A stretch of 6,776 bases of DNA from Sedimentisphaerales bacterium (GTDB lineage: Bacteria; Planctomycetota; Phycisphaerae; Sedimentisphaerales; Anaerobacaceae): the NCBI GenBank assembly GCA_016933985.1, contig JAFGTU010000231.1:1-6776 (forward strand), given 5' to 3'. A program made the position numbers and the translations under genes. This document shows positions 5,642 to 6,776 of this stretch, piece after piece (positions within the stretch are counted from its first letter, which is position 1; every line of letters begins with the position of its first letter). A model generated the notes under the pieces. That model made no database searches, was not told the origin of the DNA, and worked only from the letters and a program-made list of their open reading frames with translations.

Positions 5642-6776
5642 CTATGCTTTCGGGTATGCCCAGGGTTCTCGGTATTTTCTTTTTAGTAGCCCGTTAGCGG
5701 CTTTGTCGCCGACAACTTCTTCCTCTTCGCCGTTCCATCTTATGCTTCTGCCGAGCTTGTAGGAGAGCATTCCTAAAAGGCTCATATTGGTCGAGTAGTG
5801 GATCAGCTCGATGTCGCAGACGGGGCGTTTTCCGGTTTCTATGGCGTTCAGGAAGTCGGCCCATAGCTCCTTGATGTTCTGTTTGTCCGGGTCGTGGAGC
5901 TGGGCTTCTTCGTGGATCTCTTTTTCGCCCCTGCCGAGCGGGTAGAACGTCCAGCCGTTGATCCAGCCCATGTGGAATGTGCCCTTTGTTCCGTAGAAGA
6001 AGCAGCCGACGCTTTCCGTTCTTTCCGCCGGGTTGCCTGCGAAGTTCCTATGCTCCCAGTGTGCGGTGAATTTGTCGAATTCGTATGCCGCGATGAGGTG
6101 ATCGGGCGCATCGGTGGTTTGCTCCTTGTCGGTATAGACTGCCGGGCCTTTGATCGGTCTGCCACCGGTGGCATAAACGGATTTAGGCCATTTCTCTTCC
6201 ATCACCCACAGGATTTGGTCCACCCAGTGCACTCCCCAATCGCCAAGCGTCCCGTTGCCGTAGTCGAGGAATTGCCGAAATCCTTTTGGGTGAATCTTCG
6301 TATTGAAGGGTCGCAGCGGGCCCGGGCCGCACCACATATCCCAGTCGAGTCCCTTGGGCGGCTCGGTATTCGGAGTCGGCACTTCCGCCCCGCCCCCGTA
6401 AAGCACGAACGCGCGGACGGCGCCGATTTTGCCGGCGTGACCTTCCTGCAGGAACTTTCGGCCGGAGACGTTGTGCGGAGAGACCCGCCGATGAGTCCCC
6501 ACCTGGACGACACGATTGGCCGCACGGGCGGCGTTGACCATCGCCCGGCCTTCCATGACGGTGTGGCCGATCGGCTTTTCCACATAGACATGCGCCCCGG
6601 CCTCCACCGCCGCTATCGTGCAGAGCGGATGCCAGTGGTCGGGCGTGGCCACGATGGCGATATCCGGTTTTTCTTGTTCCAGCAGCTCGCGGTAGTCCTT
6701 GTACTGCTTGGGCGCATCCCCGGTGAGCTGCTTGATCTTTGCAGCCGCGGCATCGAGCTGGCTCGGATCGACGTCG
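5642..6776 (-). CDS. Gfo/Idh/MocA family oxidoreductase (N-terminus beyond the window)
   Basis: This is an NAD(P)-dependent sugar or inositol dehydrogenase-like protein; the substrate is not deducible. 377 residues are visible, beginning DVDPSQLDAAAAKIKQLTGD in the second half of the Rossmann fold, so perhaps 40-80 residues, including the GxGxxG dinucleotide motif and any Tat signal, are missing. Visible marks are PDIAIVATPDHWH (38-50) and AGAHVYVEKPIGHT, with the conserved EKP lysine at about residue 67. Then come VVQVGTHRR (89-97), the substrate-side GTLGDWGVHWVDQI (175-188, His183 in the usual catalytic-region motif), and the long C-terminal sheet domain ending REPWAYPKA. The frame continues upstream of the GTG at 6652 to the window edge, so that codon is internal. 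The stop is TAG at 5642-5644. It converges on alaX. Large sets of such enzymes are typical of polysaccharide-degrading planctomycetes (general knowledge). Confidence 0.95.
   Translation of the reverse strand, partial: DVDPSQLDAAAAKIKQLTGDAPKQYKDYRELLEQEKPDIAIVATPDHWHPLCTIAAVEAGAHVYVEKPIGHTVMEGRAMVNAARAANRVVQVGTHRRVSPHNVSGRKFLQEGHAGKIGAVRAFVLYGGGAEVPTPNTEPPKGLDWDMWCGPGPLRPFNTKIHPKGFRQFLDYGNGTLGDWGVHWVDQILWVMEEKWPKSVYATGGRPIKGPAVYTDKEQTTDAPDHLIAAYEFDKFTAHWEHRNFAGNPAERTESVGCFFYGTKGTFHMGWINGWTFYPLGRGEKEIHEEAQLHDPDKQNIKELWADFLNAIETGKRPVCDIELIHYSTNMSLLGMLSYKLGRSIRWNGEEEEVVGDKAANGLLKRKYREPWAYPKA

Noticed and set aside
5535..5762. Plus-strand frame starting MGFKPILHK in the convergent gap
   Set aside because: It begins inside the first palindrome, runs through the second and then antisense into the oxidoreductase gene; it is a product of the repeats, not a gene.
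5642..6652. Treating the GTG at 6652 as the start of the oxidoreductase
   Set aside because: The codon is internal to the conserved stretch PDIAIVATPDHWH, and the frame continues open with family-like sequence to the window edge.

Overview
The window looks like chromosomal core DNA from a planctomycete, probably of the Phycisphaerae type. This rests on the wording of the RpoD C-terminus, on a secreted Spy/CpxP-sized coiled-coil protein, and on a Gfo/Idh/MocA oxidoreductase of a style abundant in that phylum. It is recalled resemblance, not a database result. G+C is moderate to high, coding density is high, and GTG starts occur (rpoD, alaX).

Layout, left to right. Positions 1-147 (minus) hold the first 49 codons of an ABC transporter ATPase. 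Positions 239-877 (minus) encode a 212-residue exported, charged helical protein of unknown function. It has a near-consensus sigma-70 promoter (975-1003) and a strong Shine-Dalgarno site, and probably heads a transcription unit continuing into the ABC gene. Positions 1128-2945 (minus) encode the primary sigma factor RpoD, complete from region 1.1 to region 4.2.

Positions 2946-3165 are a divergent control region. It holds a likely rpoD promoter (extended -10 TGCTATAAC) that overlaps a short dyad. To its right on the plus strand lie two tightly linked genes: a DUF819 (YjcL-like) polytopic membrane protein (about 3166-4389) and a long-form AlaX trans-editing protein (4401-5525). The Shine-Dalgarno of the second overlaps the stop codon of the first, which points to translational coupling.

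Positions 5526-5641 separate convergent genes and carry two unrelated palindromes that look like dispersed intergenic repeats. Positions 5642-6776 (minus) are a Gfo/Idh/MocA oxidoreductase whose N-terminus lies beyond the right edge.

I see no RNA genes, CRISPR arrays, insertion sequences, phage genes or defence genes. The most interesting items are the coupled DUF819/AlaX-L pair, the uncharacterised exported protein with its strong promoter next to an ABC ATPase, the rpoD upstream dyad, and the paired intergenic palindromes. None clearly amounts to a new system.
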